The notes: generated by a model from the letters alone, not told the origin. Shown: positions 1 to 7,168, counted from the stretch's first letter. The stretch: DNA of 10,810 nt from Chlamydiota bacterium (GCA_023269365.1 JAHFTN010000046.1:1-10810); one strand, 5' to 3'. A program made the numbers and translations.

Positions 1-538
1 CATCGATATAATCTGATATCTCATGAGGGTCTCGAATCACTTGGATATCATCTTCCATAACCCAAATCGTCTCGTAACCAGAATCATACGCATCTTGTAA
101 AATAGACAGATGACTTAATACGATTCCAATTGCCCCTCTTGACATACAATGACAAAAATAGGTTCGCCCTATTTCATGAACTACCTCATGGTAATGCGCC
201 CCTCCCCCATCTAAAGGATAATAAGTCCCCCAGTGTGTCATACTCATTTTTGGGGTCAACTTTACGCCTAGCTGGTTGATTGTTTCCAATGAGAGTTCCC
301 AGCCGTTCACTGCAGAAAATCGATAAGGGACAATGCCATAAGGCTCTAATTCTCGAACGCAATGGATGTACTTCTCTGGTCGTTTATCCAAATTAATAAG
401 ATAGATAAAATCTATGTTTCGCATACACGAGCTAGGGGTTTTATCTGGGGCTTTTTTGAAAAATTTAGAAATGTCAGCGGAGAGAGAGGCTAAACAAAAA
501 GGGAGCAGCAACACTCCCTGTATCCATTTTTTTAACAT
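1..538 (-). CDS. Glycosyltransferase family 25 with signal peptide (3' end beyond window)
   Basis: The reading frame starts at ATG 538 and stays open to the left edge, so 179 residues are visible and the C-terminus is missing. Residues 46-57 (YLINLDKRPEKY), 73-80 (RFSAVNGW), 133-150 (SRGAIGIVLSHLSILQDA) and 159-167 (WVMEDDIQV, acidic EDD motif) form the ordered pattern of the GT25 family, which includes LPS galactosyltransferases such as LgtB and collagen glucosyl/galactosyltransferases. The predicted reaction is transfer of a sugar from a nucleotide sugar to a glycan or protein. Unusually for the bacterial family, the protein begins with MLKKW, a hydrophobic stretch (residues 6-18) and a possible signal-peptidase site after SLSA (residue 21), which suggests Sec export. 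It follows the methyltransferase gene by 15 bp, so the two are probably co-transcribed. No strong ribosome binding site is visible. The family call is firm; acceptor and location are inferred. Confidence 0.85.
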   Translation of the reverse strand, partial: MLKKWIQGVLLLPFCLASLSADISKFFKKAPDKTPSSCMRNIDFIYLINLDKRPEKYIHCVRELEPYGIVPYRFSAVNGWELSLETINQLGVKLTPKMSMTHWGTYYPLDGGGAHYHEVVHEIGRTYFCHCMSRGAIGIVLSHLSILQDAYDSGYETIWVMEDDIQVIRDPHEISDYID

Positions 539-553
539 GGTTTTTCATCTAAT

Positions 554-1240
554 TTAAGGTTTTTCAAATAACAAACACTCTACCCCTTCAGAGAAAAAAG
601 AGCGGGAAGGATTTAAAGTGCAATGCTCCCTGAGATAGGCTCCAGCTTTTGCTGTCGTTGGCCAATTCGCATCATCAAACCAGATATAACCCCCTTTCTT
701 GACCTTAGGGAGCCACATGTAAGCATCGGACAGAGCCACGTCGGCAGTGTGATTCCCATCAATGTGCAAGATGTCTATAGATTCATCTGCAAAATGTTGT
801 AATGCTTCCTCTGAAGTCATTTTCATTGGATGGCAAAATGGCTCTAATCGGTGTTTTTTTAACAGGAAGAGGAATCCTTTGTAGATTTTTTCCAGATCAA
901 GGCTGCTCCACCAAATGTAGTTGGGGTCTTGGGGATCATACCCTTCCTGACAATCTTCTTTGGTCCAAGGGTCGATTGCATAAACGACTCCCTTATCCTG
1001 GTACTGAAGGGCTTTTGCTGTGGGATAAATGGAAGCTCCACCAAATACTCCTATTTCTACACAGATCTCAGGTTGTACTTCGTAGATGAGCTCCATCATT
1101 TTCTCCGCTTTCTCTTTAGTACACCATCCTTGTGCTTCATGTTGATGAAGCAAGGCGCGCGCCTTCCATTTGCCCCACTCCTCTTCACTTCCGTTTAAAC
1201 AAGCTGTGGCTATCATCCCTGCCAGTAAATATTTAATCAT
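554..1240 (-). CDS. Class I SAM-dependent methyltransferase with lipoprotein-like leader
   Basis: This 228-residue protein has a class I methyltransferase fold of the Methyltransf_24 type. The SAM-binding motif I is VEIGVFGGAS (61-70), the acidic ribose-binding position lies in AIDPW (89-92), IDILHIDGNHTADVALSD (155-172) matches the DGdH motif of sugar and small-molecule O-methyltransferases, and GGYIWFDD (183-190) matches the GG-x-hD motif. The N-terminus reads MIKYLLAGMIATAC, with one Lys, a short hydrophobic core and a Cys at 14 preceded by ATA. This fits the loose lipobox pattern, so it may be a lipoprotein; cleavage a little later by signal peptidase I is the alternative. AGAGG lies 5 bases before ATG 1240 and supports this start. 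The gene starts 13 bp after the propeller gene and ends 15 bp before the GT25 gene, which suggests a shared transcript and a glycan-related substrate. The substrate is unknown. Confidence 0.82.
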   Translation of the reverse strand: MIKYLLAGMIATACLNGSEEEWGKWKARALLHQHEAQGWCTKEKAEKMMELIYEVQPEICVEIGVFGGASIYPTAKALQYQDKGVVYAIDPWTKEDCQEGYDPQDPNYIWWSSLDLEKIYKGFLFLLKKHRLEPFCHPMKMTSEEALQHFADESIDILHIDGNHTADVALSDAYMWLPKVKKGGYIWFDDANWPTTAKAGAYLREHCTLNPSRSFFSEGVECLLFEKP

Positions 1241-1253
1241 CGTTGCCTCTGCT

Positions 1254-2450
1254 TTAAGGTGCTTTGTTTTTCAGTTTAATCTTCTTCATCCCTTTCAGGA
1301 GCGCTTTTTTATCGAGGGTGACTATCTTGACCGCTGCGTCGTTTTCTCCGCATGAGAGGTGGATCACATCCCCAGAGGGCTTATTCTCTACGACAAAACC
1401 GCAAGGGAAGATAACCCGCTTTAGAGGGTCTGATGTGTTCATGGGGGGGGTGTCATAAATCCCTTTAAAGAGGATCGGGTAGTTGGAGATGCCTGTAATG
1501 CGGAAAGGGGGTTGCGCTTCAAAGGTGTAGGCGCCCATGCAGTACCATTGGACCCCATTCTTGTCACGAAAGGAGCTGTGGAAGAAGGTGGGGTATTGCC
1601 CGTCCACTAGCTGTGCGGTCGTTCCTCCTCTGATGATCCCCCAAAGGGCGGGCCAATAGACCCCTTGAAGGTGTCTGTTGTAGGTCGAGGGGAGGTGAAG
1701 CAGGGGCTCATCGTCTTGGTCGGTGACTTTCACCACCTTGAGGGGAACCGCGCTGTATTCAAAGTAGACGCTCGACTCCCCTTGTGAATCGGTATACTCG
1801 AAGGGGACCCAGTTTTTTTCTATGGCCTGCAGTCGAGGGTCTAGTTTGGAAATTGTCTTGATTTTGAGACGAGCTAAATCTAGCTCTGCCAGGCACATGA
1901 TCCTGGTGTCTGCGAAGCGGTCTTTGACGAGGTCGTTATAGACGAGGAAGGTTTTATTGTTGGCTTGGACTACGCGTACATCTTCTGCATTCTTGCTGCG
2001 TGCATCGATGGGAACAAACTCTTTTTCTGTTTGTTTTAACTCGGGGTCTAACTCTACATACCCGATGTGGGACGAGAGGCCTCCGCGCACGCTTTCATCG
2101 ATCTCATCGTAGCGGAAGAAGAGGTGGTAGCCTTCGGCGTCTTTTTTGAAGATAGAGGCGTTGTAGGGACAGAGATCTCCCCTGATGTCAAGGGTTTTGC
2201 TGCTCAAGACAATTCCCATCTGCTCCCCAAAGGGGATGTTGGATAGCTGCAGGGGCATCTTGCTCATCATCCCTTCAGGAGAGGTGTACACCGCTTCCAT
2301 AAAACGCTTATAGGAGTAGGCATTTCTCTTGAAAAATTTCAACTCTCTTTCGAGGCGAAAAAAATAAAGGGGCATGAAAAAAATAATCACTAGAGCTACC
2401 CATGCCAATCTTTTTCCCCATGCTAACAAAAACAACTCGCTCTTTTTCAT
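1254..2450 (-). CDS. Membrane-anchored five-bladed propeller-like protein (glycoside hydrolase-like fold)
   Basis: I choose ATG 2450 (398 aa). The frame is open up to ATG 2690, but those extra 80 codons lie mostly in a palindromic repeat and have no protein-like character, while the protein from 2450 opens with MKKSELF, a membrane segment at about residues 15-31 and then basic residues. Repeated strand motifs follow: NASIFKKDAEGYHLFFRYDE (97-116), EDVRVVQANNKTFLVYND (156-173), EKNWVPF (211-217), YFEYSAVPLKVV (229-240), GGTTAQLVDGQYPTFFHSS (275-293), and a closing PCGFVVE...LSCGENDAAVKIVTLD (349-380). The EDxR, EKNWxPF/YxxxP and GGT...HSS motifs recall five-bladed propeller proteins near GH130 (mannoside phosphorylases) and relatives often found beside glycosyltransferases. 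No catalytic residue can be assigned, so glycan binding or processing is inferred. The anchor suggests a periplasmic propeller. The ribosome binding site is weak. A C8 run interrupts the gene at 1443-1450. Confidence 0.75.
   Translation of the reverse strand: MKKSELFLLAWGKRLAWVALVIIFFMPLYFFRLERELKFFKRNAYSYKRFMEAVYTSPEGMMSKMPLQLSNIPFGEQMGIVLSSKTLDIRGDLCPYNASIFKKDAEGYHLFFRYDEIDESVRGGLSSHIGYVELDPELKQTEKEFVPIDARSKNAEDVRVVQANNKTFLVYNDLVKDRFADTRIMCLAELDLARLKIKTISKLDPRLQAIEKNWVPFEYTDSQGESSVYFEYSAVPLKVVKVTDQDDEPLLHLPSTYNRHLQGVYWPALWGIIRGGTTAQLVDGQYPTFFHSSFRDKNGVQWYCMGAYTFEAQPPFRITGISNYPILFKGIYDTPPMNTSDPLKRVIFPCGFVVENKPSGDVIHLSCGENDAAVKIVTLDKKALLKGMKKIKLKNKAP
1443..1450 (-). repeat. C8 homopolymer inside the propeller gene
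   Basis: The coding strand carries eight consecutive C, read as ACC CCC CCC (Thr334-Pro-Pro336). Gain or loss of one base would shift the frame and remove about the last 60 residues, including the final blade motif. Poly-C/G tracts of this kind mediate phase variation in some chlamydial pmp genes. The present frame is intact, and a tract of eight is only moderately slippery, so switching is a possibility and not something the sequence shows. Confidence 0.6.
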
Positions 2451-2474
2451 AGGCTGCTCGTTAAGATCTGATTG

Positions 2475-2502
2475 AGAATACAATTTTTCGGTAAAGTGCC
2501 AA
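2475..2502 (-). promoter_or_regulatory. Possible sigma70-type promoter for the propeller/methyltransferase/GT25 genes
   Basis: On the minus strand a -35 box TTGGCA (2502-2497, 5 of 6 consensus) is separated by 16 bp from a -10 box TATTCT (2480-2475, 4 of 6). Initiation near 2468 would give a leader of about 18 nt before ATG 2450. It lies just downstream of the palindromic element, where a new promoter would be needed if the element interrupts transcription from GT9. This is consensus matching by eye only. Confidence 0.35.
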
Positions 2503-2533
2503 CTTAGCAAAATGCCTTTTTTTATCAAAGAGG

Positions 2534-2712
2534 TATTAACCTGAGCCCCAAACAGGTGACAATATGCACTGCGAGGCAACGCCAAATTAAAGAGAGCGAA
2601 GCTCTCGTTCTGAACGAGGAGCCCCATTGCCAAAAGGCAAGGGCGACGAGGAAGATCGATTTGGCTAAGCCGCAGCAAGCAGATTGTCACCTGTTTGGAG
2701 ATCGGGTTAATA
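2534..2712. repeat. Composite palindromic element, MITE-like, with 30-bp terminal inverted repeats
   Basis: Arms 2534-2563 and 2683-2712 are inverted copies matching at 27 of 30 positions, including an unbroken 16-bp block CCAAACAGGTGACAAT (2548-2563 with 2683-2698). Inside, CTGCG (2569-2573) can pair with 2671-2675 and GCCAAAT (2581-2587) with 2659-2665. The centre holds three local hairpins: GAGAGC/GCTCTC (2592-2606), CTCGTT/AACGAG (2604-2618, sharing three bases with the first), and a GCCC..TTGCC-AAAA-GGCAA..GGGC stem (2621-2644). The whole could fold as one long branched cruciform. Both ends read TA-TTAACC, compatible with a TA target site as used by IS630/mariner-type miniature elements, although TA is self-complementary and so cannot be proved a duplication. 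No transposase is encoded. The right arm supplies the last codons and stop of the GT9 gene. Alternatives are a structured intergenic RNA or a processing/termination signal. Confidence 0.7.
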
Positions 2713-3811
2713 ATTGCTCTGTAGATTTAATGACTTGCTCTACGGGAATTTTTCTGATGCAGTTCATGGTGGCGCAGCCATTTTTCTTAAAGCAAGGAGC
2801 GCAAGGGGTCTTGTGGACAAGACTGATGGAATGGGGGTTGTGAGGGCTCCAGTGCTCTAGCGGATCTCTGCCTGTGAATAAAATGACGGTGGGGATTTGG
2901 TAAGCGCTTGCAATGTGCACGGGGAGGGAATCTACGGAAATGAGCAATTGCGCATTTTTGATGAGAGCCATTAATTCTTGCAGATTTATACGGTTGCATA
3001 AGTCGATCACTTCGGGATGTTTTAGCTGGGAGATGAGCTCTTGTTGTCGCTTGCCGTGTCCTGTAAAGACAATGGTGCGTTTTTTTCTTAAAAAGTCTAT
3101 GAGGAGTTGCTCCCAGTTTTCAAGGGGCCACTCTTTTAACTCTTCAGAGCCACCTAGATGGAAGATTGTGTAATCTTTGGGAAGGAAGGATGGAACGAGA
3201 GAGGGCAGGTTAGGATGCAGGGGGGTGGTTTTGTCGGGGAAGATGTGCAAGCAGCGCAGGAGCTCGAGGTGGTAGTCTACGATTTTTTGGGGCTTGTTTT
3301 TCCAGGGTTGGGGGTGGGTTAGGAGCTGGCCAAATCCCACCCTTGTGTGTCCTATGCGCAGAGGGATTTTTGCTTGGTATAAGAGGAAAATCGAGTTGTG
3401 TAAAAAGGGGTGCAGGTCGATGGCGGCGTCGTAAGAGCGTATTTCTTGTAAGACTTGTTTTCTTTGGCGCCTGTAATGGAGAAGTTTTTTCCATAAAGGT
3501 AGAGAGGAGCGGTTCTGCATCCAGTGATCTACACAGTGCACATGGGTAATTAAGGGGTGCCCCTCTATTAGGGGCTTGCTCCAAGAGCCGATGAGAAAGC
3601 CGATCTGCACGTGGGGCATTCTTTTCTTGATTAAGGAGAGGATCGATGTTGCCACGACAACATCGCCTAGGTGGGCTCCTTGACAGAGAAGGAGTTTTTT
3701 TATCGAGGAAGGGTCGGGGGGAGTGTTTTTTTTGAAAAATCCAAGGGAAGCACTTAGGAAAAAAAATGTGTCAATCGAATGTATGATGAGGCGGCGAAAG
3801 AGTTTTCTCAT
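2687..3811 (-). CDS. Glycosyltransferase family 9 (heptosyltransferase-like)
   Basis: This 374-residue protein fits the length and motif order of the ADP-heptose:LPS heptosyltransferase family, which builds the LPS inner core at the cytoplasmic face of the inner membrane. Visible are GAHLGDVVVATSIL (45-58, N-terminal acceptor loop), FHLGGSEELKEWP (217-229, start of the nucleotide-sugar domain), SVDSLPVHIASA (292-303, the conserved D-x-xxxH donor-site region), FTGRDPLEHWSP (312-323), and a Cys-rich tail (C337, C340, C346, C351) typical of GT9. The N-terminus is basic with a hydrophobic patch at 15-26, perhaps for peripheral membrane contact. ATG 3811 overlaps the stop of the ligase gene as ATGA, which implies translational coupling. 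The last codons and the TGA lie in the arm of a palindromic element, so the native C-terminus may have been changed by a few residues. Which sugar it transfers (heptose or another) cannot be told. Confidence 0.88.
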   Translation of the reverse strand: MRKLFRRLIIHSIDTFFFLSASLGFFKKNTPPDPSSIKKLLLCQGAHLGDVVVATSILSLIKKRMPHVQIGFLIGSWSKPLIEGHPLITHVHCVDHWMQNRSSLPLWKKLLHYRRQRKQVLQEIRSYDAAIDLHPFLHNSIFLLYQAKIPLRIGHTRVGFGQLLTHPQPWKNKPQKIVDYHLELLRCLHIFPDKTTPLHPNLPSLVPSFLPKDYTIFHLGGSEELKEWPLENWEQLLIDFLRKKRTIVFTGHGKRQQELISQLKHPEVIDLCNRINLQELMALIKNAQLLISVDSLPVHIASAYQIPTVILFTGRDPLEHWSPHNPHSISLVHKTPCAPCFKKNGCATMNCIRKIPVEQVIKSTEQLLTRSPNR

Positions 3812-5142
3812 GCTGTTTTTTTGTAGAGAAGGGCTGCGATGGAAAAAAAGAGGAGGCGGCCAGGAGAGGTGTCTAGAAGAAAAAAATCACAGCACCCAAT
3901 GAAGAGAAGGCCTAAAAAGCAGCTAAGGAAAACAAGGGAGGCAGAAGCACGTAGGATTTTAAAAAGGAACCACAAGAATAGGGCGCATCCGATAAGTCCT
4001 GTTTCTGCAGCGATGAGTAGGTAGATATTGTGTACCTTGGAGTGGAAGAAGTGGCCTGGCATCGTTTCGTAAAAGGGAGTGGAGACGAGCTGGAAATGAT
4101 TAAATCCCACTCCAAGAAGGGGATGTTCTTTGATCATCTCTAGAGCCATTTTCATATATTGGATCCTTTCAGAATCGGCTCCTTGAGTGGTTTGGGTAGG
4201 GTAAAAAAGGCCTCCTCGCGCAATTAATGGAGGAAGAAATAAGAGAAGACTGACAAGAAGGGCGCTAAGAAGGGTTATGAGTAGGGGGAAGATTTTAGGG
4301 TGGCGTTGTCTAAAGAGTTTGTAGCTAAAGAATAGGGTGGCGAGAAAAAAAGCAATCATAGCCGATCTAGAAAAACAGACACAAAGAGCGGCTACCTGAG
4401 GGAAAAGGGTAATTAAGAAAAAGCGTTTTGTTGTGTTTAGGTAGAGGTGGTAGGTGGTGAAGAGGGAGGAGAAGAGAAAGGCGCCTAAAATGTTGGGGTG
4501 GGAAAAGGTACCGCTGGCGCGAAAGAGTTTTTCTGCATCGGTGATGGGGGCAAAGAGCCACAGTTGTTTGCTGAGGTTGGGAAAGGCGAAACGAGAGAGG
4601 TCGAGTTCTCCTAAGAGGGAAAGGCCCACTGGAGCTTGATGGAAGTATTGAAATAGGGCGAGGAGGCTTTCAAGGAGGCCGCCTAGGGTCAAGGCCAAGG
4701 AAAAAAGGATGGGGAGGGAAGGGAGGCGGTGGCGTAGTGTGACTAGTGCATTGAAAAGGAGGAAGGAGAGAGAAACGTGGAGGAGTTTGATGTAGTGGAG
4801 GGGGTAGTGCGCCGTCGTGGAGAAAAAGAGGGAAGCGAAGCAGGTGAGGAAGAGCAGAGAGAGGATCTTAGAGGGCCCCTCCCAGAAAAAGGAGCGCAAG
4901 GGGGTACGGAGATAGAAGAGAAGGGCTATGAGGATAAGAAGGAATGGATCGGTTAAATAGAGGTGGATCGACTTGGAAAAATAGGAAGGGAGGGAAAGGT
5001 CTGAAGGGATGAGGGATTTGGATAGGGAGTGCATGATCCCCTTGAATCGATGTTGGATCGGGATGAAGGAGAAGATAGAAAGAAGGCAGAAAGCTAAAAT
5101 TCTGTTTTGCCAGCGGAGATGGGAAAAGGAGATGATTGTCAT
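3808..5142 (-). CDS. O-antigen ligase/polymerase family membrane protein (Wzy_C)
   Basis: This 444-residue protein is highly hydrophobic, with about ten to twelve predicted membrane segments spread over residues 15-440 and a hydrophilic loop at about 310-370. In the WaaL/Wzy family this periplasmic loop holds functional Arg and His residues. Matches include FRASGTFSHPN (207-217), CFSRSA (256-261), the Wzy_C pattern from R326 through MIKEHPLLGVGFNHF (336-350), and HSKVHNIYLLIAAETGLIG (367-385), with H367 and H371 as ligase-type histidines. The expected role is joining lipid-linked glycan to lipid A-core, to another polymer unit or to a protein, at the periplasmic side of the inner membrane. 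Ligase, polymerase and protein O-glycosyltransferase cannot be separated by these motifs. The start overlaps the uvrB stop (ATGA) and the end overlaps the GT9 start, so it sits in a coupled operon. The pyrimidine-rich coding strand reflects Leu/Phe/Ser content. Confidence 0.85.
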   Translation of the reverse strand: MTIISFSHLRWQNRILAFCLLSIFSFIPIQHRFKGIMHSLSKSLIPSDLSLPSYFSKSIHLYLTDPFLLILIALLFYLRTPLRSFFWEGPSKILSLLFLTCFASLFFSTTAHYPLHYIKLLHVSLSFLLFNALVTLRHRLPSLPILFSLALTLGGLLESLLALFQYFHQAPVGLSLLGELDLSRFAFPNLSKQLWLFAPITDAEKLFRASGTFSHPNILGAFLFSSLFTTYHLYLNTTKRFFLITLFPQVAALCVCFSRSAMIAFFLATLFFSYKLFRQRHPKIFPLLITLLSALLVSLLLFLPPLIARGGLFYPTQTTQGADSERIQYMKMALEMIKEHPLLGVGFNHFQLVSTPFYETMPGHFFHSKVHNIYLLIAAETGLIGCALFLWFLFKILRASASLVFLSCFLGLLFIGCCDFFLLDTSPGRLLFFSIAALLYKKTA

Positions 5143-7121
5143 AAATCTTCTTCTAAGATGCGCAATTTTTGATAATGAGCGCTAAGGTCGCGGTACTTAG
5201 CGGCGTCTTCAAAACGCCACTCTTTAGCAGCCAGACGCATCAGAGTCTCACATTCTGCGATTTTTTCTTCAATTTCCTTCTTATCGATGGGGAGATCCGA
5301 CTCGTGGAGGGTGTGTGCCACCTCGCCAAAAGTTTCTGCTAGATCTTGGATGAGCTCTCTTCTTACACTGTGGGGCGTGATCGAGTGCTCTTTATTGTAA
5401 AGAGCTTGGATAGTTCTTCTCTCTTGCGTTGTCTCTAGAGTTTTTTGAATGGCACCCGTAATTTTATTGGCATACATGATGACCCGCCCCTTGACATTGC
5501 GCGAAGCTCTTCCACAGGTTTGGATAAGAGCCGTTTCGCTGCGCAAAAACCCTTCCTTGTCGGCATCTAGGATGCAGACTAGAGAGACTTCCGGGATGTC
5601 GAGCCCTTCTCGAAGGAGGTTAATCCCTACGAGTACATCGAAAGCGCCGCGCCTGAGTTGGTTGATGATCTGGACCCTTTCTAGGGTGTCGATATCGGAG
5701 TGGAGGTATTTGGCTTTGATGCCAATTTCTGTCAGATAGCGACTTAAGTCCTCTGAGAGTTTTTTTGTGAGCGTCGTGACAAGGACTCGTCCCCCTTTTT
5801 CCGTCTCTTGCCGAATCTGCTCTAAACAGTCATCGACCTGCCCGTCGGCACTTTTGCATTCGATTTCAGGGTCTAAAAGGCCAGTGGGACGGATGATCTG
5901 CCTGATGATGTCTCCTTGGGCTTCTTCGACTTCCCATGGACTTGGGGTGGCAGAGACGTAGATGACCTGGTGGATCCGGTTGTAGGTCTCTTCAAATTTT
6001 AGAGGGCGGTTGTCAAAGGCGGACGGAAGGCGAAAGCCAAACTCTACGAGGGCTTGCTTGCGGGCTTTATCTCCGTTATACATGGCGTGCAGTTGGGGAA
6101 GGGTCTGGTGGGACTCGTCGACAAAGAGGAGGAAGTCTTGGGGGAAGTAGTCGAGAAGGCAAGGGGGTGGCGCACCGGGAAGGCGCTGGGAGTAGTGACG
6201 CGAATAGTTCTCAATCCCCTTGCAAAAGCCGATCTGGTTCATCATTTCAAGATCGTAGGTCGTCCTCTGCTGGATCCTTTGCATCTCGACGAGGCGGTTT
6301 TCTTTTTCGTAAAAGGCGATCCTTTCTTTGAGCTCTACCTTGATCGTCTCGATAGCTCGGTGGCGCACAGACTCGGGAGTGACGTGGTGGGATCCTGGGT
6401 AGATGGTAATCTGCTCTAGACGGCGAAAGACTTTAGCAGTCAAAGGATCGATCTCTGAGATCCTCTCGATCTCCTCTCCAAAAAACTCGATCCGATACGC
6501 TTTATTTTCTTCATAGGCGGGCATGATCTCCAACACATCGCCTCTTGCTCGAAAGGTAGCGCGCATCAGATCCATATCATTTCTTTTATAGTGCATCTCT
6601 ACGAGGTGCAAGAGGACGTCGTCCCTTCTTTGTTTCTCTCCGACTTTGATGGCCAAAATCATTTGGCTGTAATATTCAGGGAGTCCTAAGCCATAGATGC
6701 ACGAGACAGAGGCAATGATGATCACATCTTCTCGCTCGATAAGAGAGCGGGTGGCGCTCAAGCGCATCCGATCGATCTGGTCGTTGATGGCGAGGTCTTT
6801 TTCAATGTAGGTGTCGGTGCGCGCGATATAGGCTTCTGGCTGGTAGTAGTCGTAGTAGGAGACAAAATACTCGACGGCATTATCGGGGAAAAAAGTTTTG
6901 AATTCTTGGTAGAGCTGCGCGGCAAGAGTTTTATTGTGCGCAATGATGAGGGCCGGGCGCTGCACCTGAGAAATGACATTGGCCATGGTGAAAGTCTTGC
7001 CAGATCCGGTTACGCCTAGGAGCACTTGTGATTTCTTTCCCAACTCAACGCCTTTGACTAGAGCTGCAATGGCATGGGGTTGGTCTCCACAGGGAGAAAA
7101 TTCTGTTTTTAACTTGAACAT
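5139..7121 (-). CDS. uvrB: UvrABC excinuclease subunit B
   Basis: This is a full-length 660-residue UvrB, the helicase-like damage-verification subunit of nucleotide excision repair, which receives DNA from UvrA and recruits UvrC. Visible are Walker A GVTGSGKT (36-43), the YYDYYQPEAY block that begins the DNA-gripping beta-hairpin (89-98 onward), DESHQ (335-339, motif II), SATP (390-393, motif III), GINLLREGLDIPEVSL (499-514), motif VI as QTCGRASRN (534-542, where QTIGRAARN is usual) and a C-terminal UVR domain (about 615-650) that contacts UvrC. ATG 7121 gives the standard FxLxxxFxPxGDQPxAI start; the ribosome binding site is weak. The gene follows a 199-bp gap and its TGA overlaps the ATG of the O-antigen ligase gene. 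Housekeeping DNA repair therefore heads a transcript continuing into glycan genes. Nothing suggests inactivation. Confidence 0.98.
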   Translation of the reverse strand: MFKLKTEFSPCGDQPHAIAALVKGVELGKKSQVLLGVTGSGKTFTMANVISQVQRPALIIAHNKTLAAQLYQEFKTFFPDNAVEYFVSYYDYYQPEAYIARTDTYIEKDLAINDQIDRMRLSATRSLIEREDVIIIASVSCIYGLGLPEYYSQMILAIKVGEKQRRDDVLLHLVEMHYKRNDMDLMRATFRARGDVLEIMPAYEENKAYRIEFFGEEIERISEIDPLTAKVFRRLEQITIYPGSHHVTPESVRHRAIETIKVELKERIAFYEKENRLVEMQRIQQRTTYDLEMMNQIGFCKGIENYSRHYSQRLPGAPPPCLLDYFPQDFLLFVDESHQTLPQLHAMYNGDKARKQALVEFGFRLPSAFDNRPLKFEETYNRIHQVIYVSATPSPWEVEEAQGDIIRQIIRPTGLLDPEIECKSADGQVDDCLEQIRQETEKGGRVLVTTLTKKLSEDLSRYLTEIGIKAKYLHSDIDTLERVQIINQLRRGAFDVLVGINLLREGLDIPEVSLVCILDADKEGFLRSETALIQTCGRASRNVKGRVIMYANKITGAIQKTLETTQERRTIQALYNKEHSITPHSVRRELIQDLAETFGEVAHTLHESDLPIDKKEIEEKIAECETLMRLAAKEWRFEDAAKYRDLSAHYQKLRILEEDL

Positions 7122-7168
7122 GTAAAACTCAAGATACTTAAGACAATTGCAAACCTATTTGGAGCAAA

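Noticed and set aside
802..1198. Overlapping plus-strand frames opposite the methyltransferase gene
   Set aside because: They lie antisense to a well-supported coding sequence, have no ribosome binding site or domain motifs, and follow its codon structure.
2556..2843. Plus-strand open frame beginning MTIC, mirrored by the minus-strand frame start at 2690
   Set aside because: Both begin MTIC only because the two arms of the palindromic element are inverted copies. The rest has no protein-like features and runs antisense to the GT9 gene.
3210..3584. A 124-codon minus-strand frame inside the GT9 gene
   Set aside because: It is an out-of-frame shadow rich in Pro/Arg/Ala with no recognisable domain; the GT9 frame carries all family motifs.
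4430..5060. Strikingly purine-rich plus strand, considered as a triplex-prone or replication-related tract
   Set aside because: The opposite strand encodes a very hydrophobic protein rich in Leu, Phe, Ser and Pro, whose codons are pyrimidine-rich. The bias stops at the gene limits and also appears, more weakly, over tyrP.
6054..6419. A 121-codon plus-strand frame opposite uvrB
   Set aside because: uvrB is intact and conserved across this stretch, so the antisense frame is a by-product.
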